Shown here one piece after another: positions 7,629-16,238 of a stretch of 60,410 nt of DNA. The stretch spans positions 1 through 60,410 of the forward strand of contig NZ_SMKD01000020.1 in the NCBI RefSeq assembly GCF_004348595.1. The letters are read 5' to 3'. The position numbers and the translations under genes were made by a program. The notes below the pieces were generated by a model that did no database searches, was not told where the DNA came from, and worked only from the letters and a program-made list of their open reading frames with translations. The stretch is from Micromonospora sp. KC723 (GTDB taxonomy: Bacteria > Actinomycetota > Actinomycetes > Mycobacteriales > Micromonosporaceae). Every line of letters starts with the position of its first letter. Within the stretch, counting starts at the first letter, position 1.

Positions 7629-9166
7629 GCGGGGGGCTGCTCGTCGCGGGCACCACCTCCGACGCGGGCAAGAGCGTGCTGACCGCCGGCATCTGCCGGT
7701 GGCTGCACCGGCGCGGGGTGAAGGTGGCCCCGTTCAAGGCACAGAACATGTCGAACAACTCCGCGGTGGTGGTCGGCTCCGACGGCCGGGGCGGCGAGAT
7801 CGGTCGGGCCCAGGCGATGCAGGCGGCGGCCTGCGGGATCGCGCCGGACCTGCGGTTCAACCCGGTGCTGCTGAAGCCGGGCAGCGACCTGGCCAGCCAG
7901 GTGGTGCTGCTCGGCGAAGCCGTCGACACGGTCACCGCCGGCAACTTCCGGCACCTGCGCCCGCGCCTCGCCGAGACCGCGTACGCGGCACTGGCCGAGC
8001 TGCGCGCGGCGTACGACGTGGTGGTCTGCGAGGGCGCGGGCAGCCCGGCCGAGATCAACCTGCGGGCCGGCGACTACGTCAACATGGGGCTGGCCCGGCA
8101 CGCCGGCCTGCCCACGATCGTGGTCGGTGACATCGACCGGGGCGGGGTGTTCGCCGCCATGTTCGGCACGGTCGCCCTGCTCGATCCCGCTGACCAGGCG
8201 CTCGTCGCCGGATTTGTGATCAACAAGTTCCGGGGTGACCTCGGCCTGCTGAGCCCGGGGCTGGACATGCTGCACCGGGTCACCGGCCGGCCCACGTACG
8301 GGGTGCTGCCCTGGCACCTCGACCTCTGGCTCGACGCCGAGGACTCCCTGGCGTACGGGCGGGTGCTCGGCCGGCCGGCCGCCCCGTACGGCACCGACTG
8401 GCTCGACGTCGCCGTGGTCCGGCTCCCCCGGATCAGCAACGCCACCGACGTCGAGGCGCTCGCCACCGAGCCCGGTGTCCGGGTCCGGCTGACCGTCGAA
8501 CCCGCCGAACTGGCCGCCGCCGACCTGGTCGTGCTGCCCGGTTCCAAGTCCACCGTCGCCGACCTGGCCTGGCTTCGGGAGACCGGCCTGGCCGACGCGG
8601 TCACCGCGCACGCGGCGGCCGGCCGGCCGCTGCTGGGCATCTGCGGCGGCTTCCAGATGCTCGCCCGGGCCGTCCATGACCCGGTGGAGAGCCGCCGGGG
8701 CACCGTCCCCGGGTTGGGTCTGCTCCCCGTCGAGATCACCTTCGATCCGCGCAAGACCGTCCGGCGGTCCGCCGGCGCGGCTGACGGCGTCCCGGTACGC
8801 GGCTACGAGATCCACCACGGGTACGTCTCGACCGCCGATCCCGCCCTGCCGCCGCTGCTCAGGTACGCCGACGGCACGGGTGAGGGCGCCCGGCTGGGCG
8901 CGGTGTACGGCACCCACTGGCACGGCGCGTTCGAGTCCGACGAGTTCCGTCGTCGTTTCCTCACCGAGGCGGCCCGCACGGCCGGCCGGCACGGTTTCCG
9001 GGTGGCGCCCGACACCATCTTCGCCGCCGCCCGCGAACGCTCCCTGGACCTGCTCGGCGACCTGGTCGAGGAACACCTGGACACCGACGCGCTGTGGCGG
9101 CTGATCCAGTCCGGGGCCCCCGCCGACCTGCCGGTCATCCCACCCGGCGCGCCCCCCACGACCTGA
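7625..9166 (+). CDS. cobQ: Cobyric acid synthase
   Basis: CobQ amidates side chains b, d, e and g of adenosylcobyrinic acid a,c-diamide using glutamine and ATP. At 513 aa it has an intact ATP-binding P-loop ([14 protein letters not shown], residues about 8-22), the partner motif [14 protein letters not shown], an [11 protein letters not shown] segment and a C-terminal type 1 glutamine amidotransferase domain with nucleophile Cys in [11 protein letters not shown] and His in [10 protein letters not shown]. All key residues are present, which contrasts with the CobB-like protein at 14823. The GTG start overlaps the cobD stop (GTGA). Confidence 0.95.
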   Translation: MSGGLLVAGTTSDAGKSVLTAGICRWLHRRGVKVAPFKAQNMSNNSAVVVGSDGRGGEIGRAQAMQAAACGIAPDLRFNPVLLKPGSDLASQVVLLGEAVDTVTAGNFRHLRPRLAETAYAALAELRAAYDVVVCEGAGSPAEINLRAGDYVNMGLARHAGLPTIVVGDIDRGGVFAAMFGTVALLDPADQALVAGFVINKFRGDLGLLSPGLDMLHRVTGRPTYGVLPWHLDLWLDAEDSLAYGRVLGRPAAPYGTDWLDVAVVRLPRISNATDVEALATEPGVRVRLTVEPAELAAADLVVLPGSKSTVADLAWLRETGLADAVTAHAAAGRPLLGICGGFQMLARAVHDPVESRRGTVPGLGLLPVEITFDPRKTVRRSAGAADGVPVRGYEIHHGYVSTADPALPPLLRYADGTGEGARLGAVYGTHWHGAFESDEFRRRFLTEAARTAGRHGFRVAPDTIFAAARERSLDLLGDLVEEHLDTDALWRLIQSGAPADLPVIPPGAPPTT

Positions 9167-9201
9167 CGGCCGGGTCTCCGGTCGACCGGGCGGCGGTCGG
9201 G

Positions 9202-9603
9202 TCAGCTGCGGACGTCGGCGGGGCCGTCGTTGAGCGGCAGACCCGCCTCCCGCCAGGCCTGCACCCCGCCGACCATGTCGGTGGCGTTGCGCAGCCCCAG
9301 CGCCTGCAGGCTCGCGGCGGCCAGGCTGGAGCTGTATCCGTGCCGGCACACCACGACGATCTCCCGGTCGTAGCCGGTCGCCTCCGGGATGCGCCACTCG
9401 CTGGCCGGATCGAGCCGCCACTCCAGCACGTTCCGGTCGATGACGATCGCGCCGGGCAGTTCACCCTGCTCACGGCGCTGCGCCTCGGTGCGGGTGTCGA
9501 CCAGCAGGGCGCCGGCCCGCACCGCCTCGGCCGTCTCCTGCGGGCTCAGCCGGCGCAGCCCGGCCCGAGCCTGTTCCAGCAGAGCGTCCACACCTGGACT
9601 CAT
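9202..9603 (-). CDS. Single-domain rhodanese-like protein
   Basis: A 133-residue sulfurtransferase-type domain. The active-site loop is VVCRHGYSSS with the catalytic Cys, and the upstream ALLVDTRTEAQRREQGELPGAI is the usual rhodanese strand and CH2A region. The C-terminal GGVQAWREAGLPL is also diagnostic. It could move sulfane sulfur or act on another thiophilic acceptor; the partner is unknown. I take ATG 9603 as the start; GTG 9606 immediately before is also possible and no clear RBS is seen. It is divergent from the uridine kinase gene and convergent with cobQ. Confidence 0.85.
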   Translation of the reverse strand: MSPGVDALLEQARAGLRRLSPQETAEAVRAGALLVDTRTEAQRREQGELPGAIVIDRNVLEWRLDPASEWRIPEATGYDREIVVVCRHGYSSSLAAASLQALGLRNATDMVGGVQAWREAGLPLNDGPADVRS

Positions 9604-9715
9604 CACGTCATTGAGCACGTCCAGATCATGCCCGTCCCCGGTGCCTCCGATCCGGCGAACGCCCGTCCCGACGGTGGAACCAGGCTCACGGGGGACACCC
9701 ACTAGCGTCACGTCC

Positions 9716-10372
9716 GTGACGGTGGTGGTGGTCGAGGCGTACGCGACGCTGGCCCGGCGGGTGCTGGCCCGGCCGGCGCGGCTGGGGCGTACCCGACTGG
9801 TGGCGGTCGACGGGCCGAGCGGCGCAGGCAAGAGCCACTTCACCGCGTGCCTCGCGGACGCCCTCGCCGCGTCGGCCGGGGGGAGGCGGCCACCGGTGGT
9901 GCACACCGACGACCTGCTCGACGGCTGGGACGACCAGTTCACCTTCTGGTCCCGCTTGGAGGCGGGCGTGCTGGCCCCGTTGCGGGCCGGCCGGCCGGGG
10001 GCGTACCAGCGCTACAGCTGGGCGCGGCGGGCTTTCCTGCCCGGGGCGGTGCCGGTGCCGGTCGCGCCGGTGCTGCTGCTGGAAGGGGTGAGCGCGGCGC
10101 GGGCGGCCATCCGCGCGGAGCTGAGCCTGGCGGTCTTCGTCACCGCGCCCGCCGACCTGCGCCTGACCCGGGCGGTGGCGCGCGACGGCCCGGGCATCCT
10201 GCCCGAGCTGCGCCGCTGGCACGCCGGAGAGCGCGCCCACTTCGCCGCGGACGCCACCGCCGGCCACGCGGACGTGCTGGTCGACGGCGCACCCCGACTG
10301 CCGCACGACGCCGACCGCTACTACCTGCGCCTGAGCGGACCGGTGCCGGACTGGGCGGGTACGCACCGGTAA
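9716..10372 (+). CDS. Uridine kinase-like P-loop NTPase
   Basis: A 218-residue kinase of the uridine kinase/phosphoribulokinase fold. The P-loop is VAVDGPSGAGKSHF (about residues 28-41), followed by VVHTDDLLDGWDDQF, where the Asp pair resembles the substrate-binding DDFY of uridine kinases. LLLEGVSAARAAIRAEL corresponds to the Walker B area and RLTRAVARDG to the lid. The likely activity is ATP-dependent phosphorylation of a nucleoside or similar molecule; the substrate is not proved. The start GTG 9716 lies 7 nt after TAGCGT (9703-9708), a leaderless arrangement, and upstream codons would overlap the rhodanese gene. Confidence 0.8.
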   Translation: MTVVVVEAYATLARRVLARPARLGRTRLVAVDGPSGAGKSHFTACLADALAASAGGRRPPVVHTDDLLDGWDDQFTFWSRLEAGVLAPLRAGRPGAYQRYSWARRAFLPGAVPVPVAPVLLLEGVSAARAAIRAELSLAVFVTAPADLRLTRAVARDGPGILPELRRWHAGERAHFAADATAGHADVLVDGAPRLPHDADRYYLRLSGPVPDWAGTHR

Positions 10373-10393
10373 GGCCGGCATACCATGCCGGTC

Positions 10394-11761
10394 ATGACCA
10401 CTCCGATCATGTCCGAGTCCGAGATCCGGGCCGCCGTCGCGCGTGCGCTGCCCGGCGTCCGAGCCGACCTGGAACGCCTCGTCCGCATCCCCGGCATCGC
10501 CTTCGAGGGCTTTGACCACTCGCACGTGGAGCGTTCCGCCGAGGCCGTCGCCGAGCTGCTACGCGGGTGCGGCCTCGACACGAAGATCGTGCGGTCCGGC
10601 GGCCAGCCGGCGGTGATCGGGACGAAGCCGGCCCCGCCGGGTGCGCCCACCGTCATGCTCTACGCCCACCACGACGTGCAGCCGGTCGGAGACCTGGCGC
10701 TGTGGGAGTCCGACCCGTTCGAGCCGGTCGAGCGGGACGGCCGCCTGTACGGCCGGGGCGCCGCCGACGACAAGGCCGGCATCATGGCGCACGTCGCCGC
10801 GCTGCGCGCCTTCGGCGACCAACTCCCGGTCGGTGTGGTCCTGTTCGTCGAGGGCGAGGAGGAGTACGGGTCCGACTCGCTGGAGCGGCTGCTCGCCACG
10901 CACCGCGACGAGATCGCCTCCGACGTGATCGTCATCGCCGACTCCGCCAACTGGGACGTCGGTGTGCCGGCGCTGACCACCTCGCTGCGCGGCATCGTCA
11001 ACTGCTTCGTCGAGGTGCGTACCCTCGACCACGCCGTGCACAGCGGCATGTTCGGCGGTGCCGTGCCGGACGCGCTGACCGCGCTGGTCCGGCTGCTGTC
11101 GACGTTGCACGACGACGCCGGTGACGTGAGCGTCGAGGGCCTGGTCGGCGGGGAGGAGGCCAGCGTCGACTACCCCGAGGACCGGTTCCGCGCCGAGGCC
11201 GGGCTGGTGGAGGGCGTGTCGCTCGTCGGCACCGGGCGGATCACCGACCGGCTGTGGAGCAAACCGGCCCTGGCGATCCTCGGCGTCGACGCCCCCGCCA
11301 CCGCCGAGGCCCCGAACGCGCTGGTCCCGGTGGCCAAGGCCAAGCTCAGCGTACGGCTGGCGCCGGGTGACGACCCGAAGCGGGCGTACGACGCGCTCCG
11401 CGCCCACCTGGAGCGGCACGCCCCGTGGGGCGCCCGGGTCACGACGACCTTCGAGCACGACGGCGCACCGTGCGTCATCGACGCCACCGGTCCGGTGTTC
11501 GACGCCGCCCGGTCGGCGTTCCGCACCGCCTGGGACGGCACCGACCCGGTCGACATCGGTGTCGGCGGCTCGATCCCGTTCATCGCCACCTTCCGGGAGA
11601 TGTTCCCCGAGGCGGCGATCCTGGTCACCGGTGTGGAGGACCCGCACGCCCAGGCGCACGGCCCGAACGAGAGCCTGCATCTCGGCGAGTTCGCCCGGGT
11701 GTGCCTGGCCGAGGCGCTACTGCTGGCGAGGGTCGCCGAAGCCGGCCGGCGCGCCGGTTGA
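10394..11761 (+). CDS. M20 family dipeptidase/metallopeptidase
   Basis: A zinc-dependent peptidase of 455 aa, cytoplasmic, probably releasing amino acids from dipeptides or acylated substrates. Metal-binding residues are visible in YAHHDVQPVG, GRGAADDKAGI and FVEGEEEYGS (the general-base and metal Glu pair), and HGPNES near the C terminus supplies the final His. A dimerisation (lid) domain lies at about residues 200-340. The start ATG 10394 is chosen because TACCAT (10381-10386) stands 7 nt upstream and no RBS exists; ATG 10385 overlaps that hexamer. A hairpin at 11830 probably ends the transcript. Confidence 0.9.
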   Translation: MTTPIMSESEIRAAVARALPGVRADLERLVRIPGIAFEGFDHSHVERSAEAVAELLRGCGLDTKIVRSGGQPAVIGTKPAPPGAPTVMLYAHHDVQPVGDLALWESDPFEPVERDGRLYGRGAADDKAGIMAHVAALRAFGDQLPVGVVLFVEGEEEYGSDSLERLLATHRDEIASDVIVIADSANWDVGVPALTTSLRGIVNCFVEVRTLDHAVHSGMFGGAVPDALTALVRLLSTLHDDAGDVSVEGLVGGEEASVDYPEDRFRAEAGLVEGVSLVGTGRITDRLWSKPALAILGVDAPATAEAPNALVPVAKAKLSVRLAPGDDPKRAYDALRAHLERHAPWGARVTTTFEHDGAPCVIDATGPVFDAARSAFRTAWDGTDPVDIGVGGSIPFIATFREMFPEAAILVTGVEDPHAQAHGPNESLHLGEFARVCLAEALLLARVAEAGRRAG

Positions 11762-11829
11762 GCCGGCTGCCCGGCACGGTCGGGGTGTGGTGGGCATCCT
11801 GGTCGGGCGGAGCGGGTGTGGTCGGTGTC

Positions 11830-11858
11830 GGCCGGACGGGGCGTCAGAGCGTCCGGCC
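11830..11858 (+). terminator. Hairpin downstream of the M20 peptidase gene
   Basis: GGCCGGACG at 11830-11838 pairs perfectly with CGTCCGGCC at 11850-11858 around an 11-nt loop. There is no T-run, as is common for actinobacterial terminators. Confidence 0.5.
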
Positions 11859-11942
11859 ACCCCAGGTCGCGGAACCGTAACGTCGCGGCGGATGTCGGAG
11901 TTTGCGGTGTGTCGGGCGCGCGGCTGTTATAGCCTCTCGAAC

Positions 11943-12149
11943 ATGCGTACGAACGAGGTGATGGTGCGGCTCGAAGCCGCCGTCAGTGCTCTGGGGGACG
12001 TCGACGTCTCCGCGTGGCCCGAGGACACGCTCAAGGACCAGCTCGGCGAGCTTTCCGCGGCGCTGGTCGCCCTCGACGCGGTGCTCTCCCGGGTCGCCGA
12101 CGGGGTGCGCGCCCGTGGCCTGCGGATCGAGGAGCCCGTCTCCGCCTGA
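11943..12149 (+). CDS. Small hypothetical protein, DUF222-N-like
   Basis: A 68-residue, probably helical protein (VRLEAAVSALGDVDVSAWPED, then LGELSAALVALDAVLSRVAD). It resembles the N-terminal start of actinobacterial DUF222/13E12 proteins, but the rest of such a protein, including the HNH domain, is absent. It may be a free-standing helical module or a remnant. Expression looks real: TAGCCT (11930-11935) sits 7 nt before ATG 11943, codon bias is good, and an inverted repeat follows at 12181. The function is unknown. Confidence 0.65.
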   Translation: MRTNEVMVRLEAAVSALGDVDVSAWPEDTLKDQLGELSAALVALDAVLSRVADGVRARGLRIEEPVSA

Positions 12150-12180
12150 CCCCGGCCCGCGCTGGCGTCGCGACCGACGG

Positions 12181-12202
12181 CCCGGGTACGGCAATACCCG
12201 GG
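12181..12202. repeat. Inverted repeat between the small gene and the ligase gene
   Basis: CCCGGGTA (12181-12188) and TACCCGGG (12195-12202) are perfect 8-bp arms around CGGCAA. It lies 32 bp after the stop of the 68-aa gene and 20 bp before the ligase -10, so it could be a short terminator or an operator. Confidence 0.5.
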
Positions 12203-12234
12203 TGGAGTCGGGGGTGGCTGGCAGGATGAGGGCC

Positions 12235-13818
12235 GTGCGGTTCCTCGACCTGGCAGCCACCTCCGCAGCCGTTGCCGCCACCAGCGGGCGACGAGCCAAG
12301 GTCGAGCTGCTCGCCGCCGCTCTTAGGTCGCTGGTCCCGTCCGAGGTGCCGGCCGGCGCCGGCTACCTCGCCGGTGAGCTGCGCCAGCGGCAGACCGGCG
12401 TGGGCTGGGCCGGTTTGCGCGATCTGCCGCCCCCGGCGACCGAGCCGACCCTGAGCGTCGCGGCCGTCGACGCGGCGGTGGAGGAGATCGCCGCGGTGCG
12501 CGGGCCCGGCTCGCAGGCCCGCCGCCGGGAGCTGCTCCGCGCGCTGTTCGCCGCCGCCACGGCCGAGGAACAGCGACTGCTGGTCGGGCTGTTCCGCGGC
12601 GAACTGCGCCAGGGCGCGCAGGCGGGGTTGCTCGCGGACGCCGTCGCCCGGGCGGCGGACGTGCCGGTCGCCGCCGTCCGGCGCGCCCTGCTGCTCGCCG
12701 GCGACCTGCGCGCCGTCGCGGTGGCCGCGCTCACCGGGGGCGCGGCCGCGCTGGCGGGGTTCGGGCTTCGGGTGGGCCGTCCGCTGGCCCCGATGCTGGC
12801 GCAGAGCGCACCGACCGTCGACGCGGCGTTGGAGGCCACCGGCGTCCCGGCGGTGGTCGACGTCAAACTGGACGGCATCCGCATCCAGGTGCACCGTTCG
12901 GGTGACGACATCGCCGTCTTCACCCGCAGCCTCGACGAGATCACCACCCGGGTCCCTGAGGTGGTCGCGGCCGTCCGTGCGCTACCGGCACGCGAGCTGG
13001 TGCTCGACGGCGAGGCGCTCGGGCTGGACGCGGCCGGCCGTCCGCTGCCGTTCCAGCAGACCTCCAGCCGGGCCGCCCGCCGCGCCACGCCCAGCACCAC
13101 CGGTGGCACGCCGGTGGCTCCGGCGGTGCTCGCCGCCGCGCGGACCACAGGCGACGCGGTGCTCACGCCGTACTTCTTCGACCTGTTGCACCTCGACGGG
13201 GCAGATCTGATCCACCGGCCGGGCCGGGAGCGGTGGGCGGCGCTGGCCGGCACGGTCGACGAGTCGCTGCTGGTGGGGCGGATGGAGGTCGACGACGCCG
13301 AGCAGGCCGGCGCGGCCTTCGCGGCGGCGCTCGACGCCGGCCAGGAGGGTGTCGTGGTGAAGGCGCCGGACGCTCCCTACGACGCGGGGCGGCGCGGCGC
13401 GGCCTGGGTCAAGGTCAAGCCCCGGCACACCCTCGACCTGGTGGTGCTCGCGGTGGAGTGGGGCGGCGGCCGTCGGGAGGGCTGGCTGTCGAACCTCCAT
13501 CTCGGCGCGCGCGACCCGCGCACGGGGAACTTCGTGATGCTCGGCAAGACGTTCAAGGGCCTCACCGACGAGCTGCTGCGCTGGCAGACCGAGCGGTTTC
13601 TCGCCCTTGCCGTCGAACGCGGCGACTGGGTGGTGCGGGTCCGGCCCGAGCAGGTGGTCGAGATCGCCTTCGACGGGGTGCAGACCAGCTCACGCTACCC
13701 GGGCGGGCTGGCGCTGCGCTTCGCCCGCGTGGTGCGCTACCGGGAGGACAAGACCGCCGCCGAGGCCGACACCATCGACATGGTCCGGGCCATCCACGCC
13801 GGCCGGGCCGGCGGCTGA
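12235..13818 (+). CDS. ATP-dependent DNA ligase (LigB type)
   Basis: A 527-residue ligase that seals nicks with ATP, accessory to the NAD-dependent LigA. An N-terminal alpha-helical domain (1-200) precedes the nucleotidyltransferase core, with motif I VVDVKLDGIRIQVHR (adenylated Lys), motif III LVLDGEALG, motif IV GVVVKAPDAPYD and motif V AAWVKVKPRH. The OB domain is at the C terminus and includes GNFVMLGKTFKGLTDE. Size and layout match mycobacterial LigB (about 507 aa). GTG 12235 follows CAGGAT (12222-12227) by 7 nt, so it is probably leaderless; ATG 12226 is the alternative, adding three residues. It is convergent with SURF1, 13 bp apart. Confidence 0.9.
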   Translation: MRFLDLAATSAAVAATSGRRAKVELLAAALRSLVPSEVPAGAGYLAGELRQRQTGVGWAGLRDLPPPATEPTLSVAAVDAAVEEIAAVRGPGSQARRRELLRALFAAATAEEQRLLVGLFRGELRQGAQAGLLADAVARAADVPVAAVRRALLLAGDLRAVAVAALTGGAAALAGFGLRVGRPLAPMLAQSAPTVDAALEATGVPAVVDVKLDGIRIQVHRSGDDIAVFTRSLDEITTRVPEVVAAVRALPARELVLDGEALGLDAAGRPLPFQQTSSRAARRATPSTTGGTPVAPAVLAAARTTGDAVLTPYFFDLLHLDGADLIHRPGRERWAALAGTVDESLLVGRMEVDDAEQAGAAFAAALDAGQEGVVVKAPDAPYDAGRRGAAWVKVKPRHTLDLVVLAVEWGGGRREGWLSNLHLGARDPRTGNFVMLGKTFKGLTDELLRWQTERFLALAVERGDWVVRVRPEQVVEIAFDGVQTSSRYPGGLALRFARVVRYREDKTAAEADTIDMVRAIHAGRAGG

Positions 13819-13831
13819 CGGGCCCGCGCCG

Positions 13832-14650
13832 TCAGGCCGGCGTGGCCGGTTCGGCGGCCCGGTCGACCGGGCCCTTCGGCCGCTCCGGGCCGGTCGCGCG
13901 GTGGGCCTCCCGGCGCGCCACCCAGGCGTAGCCGACCAGCGTCATCCCCGCGAAGATCCACCACTGGACGACGTAGCCGAGGTTCTGCCAGTTGTTGGCG
14001 TGCCCGATCGGCACCGCCTTGAAGGTCGGGTCGTGCGCCGGGGTCTGCTCGTCGAGCAGCAGGTACGCCCCGTGCACCGGGTAGGGCAGCTCCGCGGCGA
14101 GCTTGCCGACGGTGACCCGGCGGGTCTCCAACCGGCCGTCGCGCCGATCCACCCCGCTGCCGCCGGTCTCCGTGGGGTGCACCCGGCCGACCACGGTCAC
14201 CTCGCCGGTGGGCACGGCGGGCACCTGCGGCGCGGTCATCGCCCCGCCGCCCCGCGCGGGCGGGATCCAGCCCTGGTCGACCAGCACGGCGGTGCCGTCG
14301 GCCAGGAGCAGCGGGACGATCACCTCGAAGCCGACGGTGCGGTCCACGGTCCGGCCACGGACCAGGACCACGTTTGCCGGGTCGTACCGGCCGGTGACGG
14401 TGACCCGACTCCACTCGTTCTCCTCGGCGGGGGCCGGGCCGGCCGTGCCGGCGCCGCCGGTGGGGGCCGGCACCCGGTCGCGCAGCGGCGCGGCGGCCCC
14501 CCGGCTGCCGGCGTCGATGCGTTCGTTGACCGCGGTGCGCTCCCGGTAGCGGTCCAACTGCCAGTTGCCGAGCAGCACCATCACCGCGGCGGCGACCAGG
14601 GTCAGCGCGAGAATGCCCAGCCAGCGGGGGGTCAGCAGGAACCGGTACAC
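13832..14650 (-). CDS. SURF1 family cytochrome oxidase assembly protein
   Basis: A 272-residue membrane protein involved in assembly of the aa3 cytochrome c oxidase. A first membrane helix is at about residues 9-27 (WLGILALTLVAAAVMVLLGNW, ending in the conserved GNWQLDRY), an external beta-rich domain follows (VTVTGRYDPANVVLVRGRTVD, LVDQGWIPPARGG), and a second helix is near residues 225-245 (NLGYVVQWWIFAGMTLVGY). These are the standard SURF1 landmarks. The start GTG 14650 has TAGCCT 6 nt upstream. An oxidase subunit gene (ctaJ) lies elsewhere in the window. Confidence 0.92.
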   Translation of the reverse strand: MYRFLLTPRWLGILALTLVAAAVMVLLGNWQLDRYRERTAVNERIDAGSRGAAAPLRDRVPAPTGGAGTAGPAPAEENEWSRVTVTGRYDPANVVLVRGRTVDRTVGFEVIVPLLLADGTAVLVDQGWIPPARGGGAMTAPQVPAVPTGEVTVVGRVHPTETGGSGVDRRDGRLETRRVTVGKLAAELPYPVHGAYLLLDEQTPAHDPTFKAVPIGHANNWQNLGYVVQWWIFAGMTLVGYAWVARREAHRATGPERPKGPVDRAAEPATPA

Positions 14651-14822
14651 AGCACGAGGCTACCCGTACCGCCGCCGCCACCGGTCGCGGCGGCTCCGGG
14701 CGCCGTCCGCCCGGAGGCCGTCACCGGTCGGTCCGGGCGGGTATGGTCACGCGAGCGGATCGCCGGGTGGGTTCCTCCCGGTTGTCCGTGTGCCACTTCC
14801 TGTCGCCTGCGAGGAGTCGATG

Positions 14823-16238
14823 ATGACCGCGGTGCCGCGCCTCGTGCTCAGCGCGCCGTCCTCCGGACACGGCACGAACGCTCTTGCCGTCGGGTTGCTC
14901 GCCGCTCTCGTCGAGCGGGGCGTCGAGGTAGCCGGTTTCAAGGTCGGGCCGGACCACGTCGACGCCGCCTACCTGGGGATGGCGGCCGGCCGGCCCGGGC
15001 GGAACCTGGACCCCCGGCTGGTCGGGGTCGACCGGCTCGGGCCGCTCTTCGCCCACGGCGCCGCCGGCGCGGGCCTGGCGGTGATCCAGGGCACGATGGG
15101 CCTCTACGATTCGGTCTCCGGCCACCCCGACGAGGATTCGACCGCGGCCGTCGCCACCGCGCTGCGCAGCCCGGTGGTGCTGGTGGTGGACGTGGCCGCG
15201 ATGGGCCAGTCGGTGGCCGCCCTGGTGCACGGCTTCCGGTCGTACGACGAGCAGCTCTGGCTGGGTGGGGTGATCCTCACCCAGGTGGCCTCCCCGCGGC
15301 ACGAGACGATGCTCCGCGAGGCGCTTGACGACATCGACGTACCGGTCTACGGCGCGCTGCGCCGCCACGAGCTGCCGCCGGTGCTGCCCGCCCGCCGGCA
15401 CGGGGTGCTGCCGGTGGTCCGGCGTGACCCCGAGGCCGCCCGGGCGGTGCGTCGACTCGGCGAGGCGGTCGCCGCCACCGTCGAGCTGGATCGGCTGCTC
15501 GCCCTGGGCCGGTCCGCGCCGCCCCTGTCGGTCCCGCCCTGGTCGCCCGCGATCGGGGTGCCGGGGCTCGGCGACAGCGCTCCGGCCGGGTCCGCCACCG
15601 GCGACACCGCGACCGGGTCCGCCCCGGTGGTGGCGCTGGCCGGTGGGCCGGGCGGCGGCTACAGCTACGCGGAGACGGCCGAGCTGCTGGGTGCCGCCGG
15701 CGCCGAGGTGGTCATCCTCGATCCGCTGCGCGACGAGTCGTTGCCGGCCGGTACCCGGGCGTTGGTGGTCGGCGCGGGCCTGCCCGAGGCGTGCGCCGGG
15801 GACCTGTCCGCCAACCGGCGGCTCTGCATCGCGGTGGCCGAGCTGGCCCGCACCGGCCGTCCGGTGGTGGCCGAGGGCACCGGTCTGCTCTGGCTCTCCC
15901 GGGAGCTGGACGGCCTGCCGATGTGCGGGGTGCTGGACGCGACCGGCGTGACCCGCGACGGCCTGGTCGTGGGCTACCGGGAGGCGACCGCCCGGACGGG
16001 CAGCGTGGTCGCCGAGGCGGGCACGGCGGTGCGGGGTTACAAGCAGCACGCGGCGGTGCTCACTCCCCGCGCCGGCGAGCACCCGGCGTGGAGCTGGGGC
16101 GGTGGCGCGCCGGAGGGCTTCGTCTGGCGGGGCGTGCACGCCTCGCAGCTCGGCCTGCACTGGGCGGCGGATCCCACGGTGGCGGTCCGGCTGGTCGCGG
16201 CGGCCCGGCACGCCCAGGGCGTCGGGGCGCCGGCGTGA
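14823..16238 (+). CDS. CobB/CbiA-like protein lacking key catalytic residues
   Basis: By overall layout this is cobyrinic acid a,c-diamide synthase (471 aa): an N-terminal dethiobiotin-synthetase-like ATPase domain with VAGFKVGPDHVDAAY and GRPGRNLDPRLVG, and a C-terminal amidotransferase-like domain with MCGVLDATG and GYREATART. However the P-loop reads SSGHGTNALAVG, so the nucleotide-binding Lys and Thr are Thr18 and Asn19, and the nucleophile region reads AEGTGLLWL where AECGGL is expected, so Cys is Gly352. His409 of GYKQH is kept but the neighbouring Glu is Lys. It may be a pseudoenzyme, a structural partner or a protein with a new role. The frame is clean, so it is not simply decayed. 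ATG 14823 has GAGGAG 6 nt upstream (ATG 14820 is too close). It overlaps the next gene by 4 nt. Confidence 0.8.
   Translation: MTAVPRLVLSAPSSGHGTNALAVGLLAALVERGVEVAGFKVGPDHVDAAYLGMAAGRPGRNLDPRLVGVDRLGPLFAHGAAGAGLAVIQGTMGLYDSVSGHPDEDSTAAVATALRSPVVLVVDVAAMGQSVAALVHGFRSYDEQLWLGGVILTQVASPRHETMLREALDDIDVPVYGALRRHELPPVLPARRHGVLPVVRRDPEAARAVRRLGEAVAATVELDRLLALGRSAPPLSVPPWSPAIGVPGLGDSAPAGSATGDTATGSAPVVALAGGPGGGYSYAETAELLGAAGAEVVILDPLRDESLPAGTRALVVGAGLPEACAGDLSANRRLCIAVAELARTGRPVVAEGTGLLWLSRELDGLPMCGVLDATGVTRDGLVVGYREATARTGSVVAEAGTAVRGYKQHAAVLTPRAGEHPAWSWGGGAPEGFVWRGVHASQLGLHWAADPTVAVRLVAAARHAQGVGAPA

Noticed and set aside
9178..9189. 12-bp palindrome CCGGTCGACCGG between cobQ and the rhodanese gene
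   Set aside because: Short, without loop, and palindromes of this size made of C and G are common here; not convincing as a terminator.
14651..14822. Possible cobalamin riboswitch before the CobB-like gene
   Set aside because: The leader has the right length, but I could not find the conserved B12 box or the GCCACTG core in proper order.
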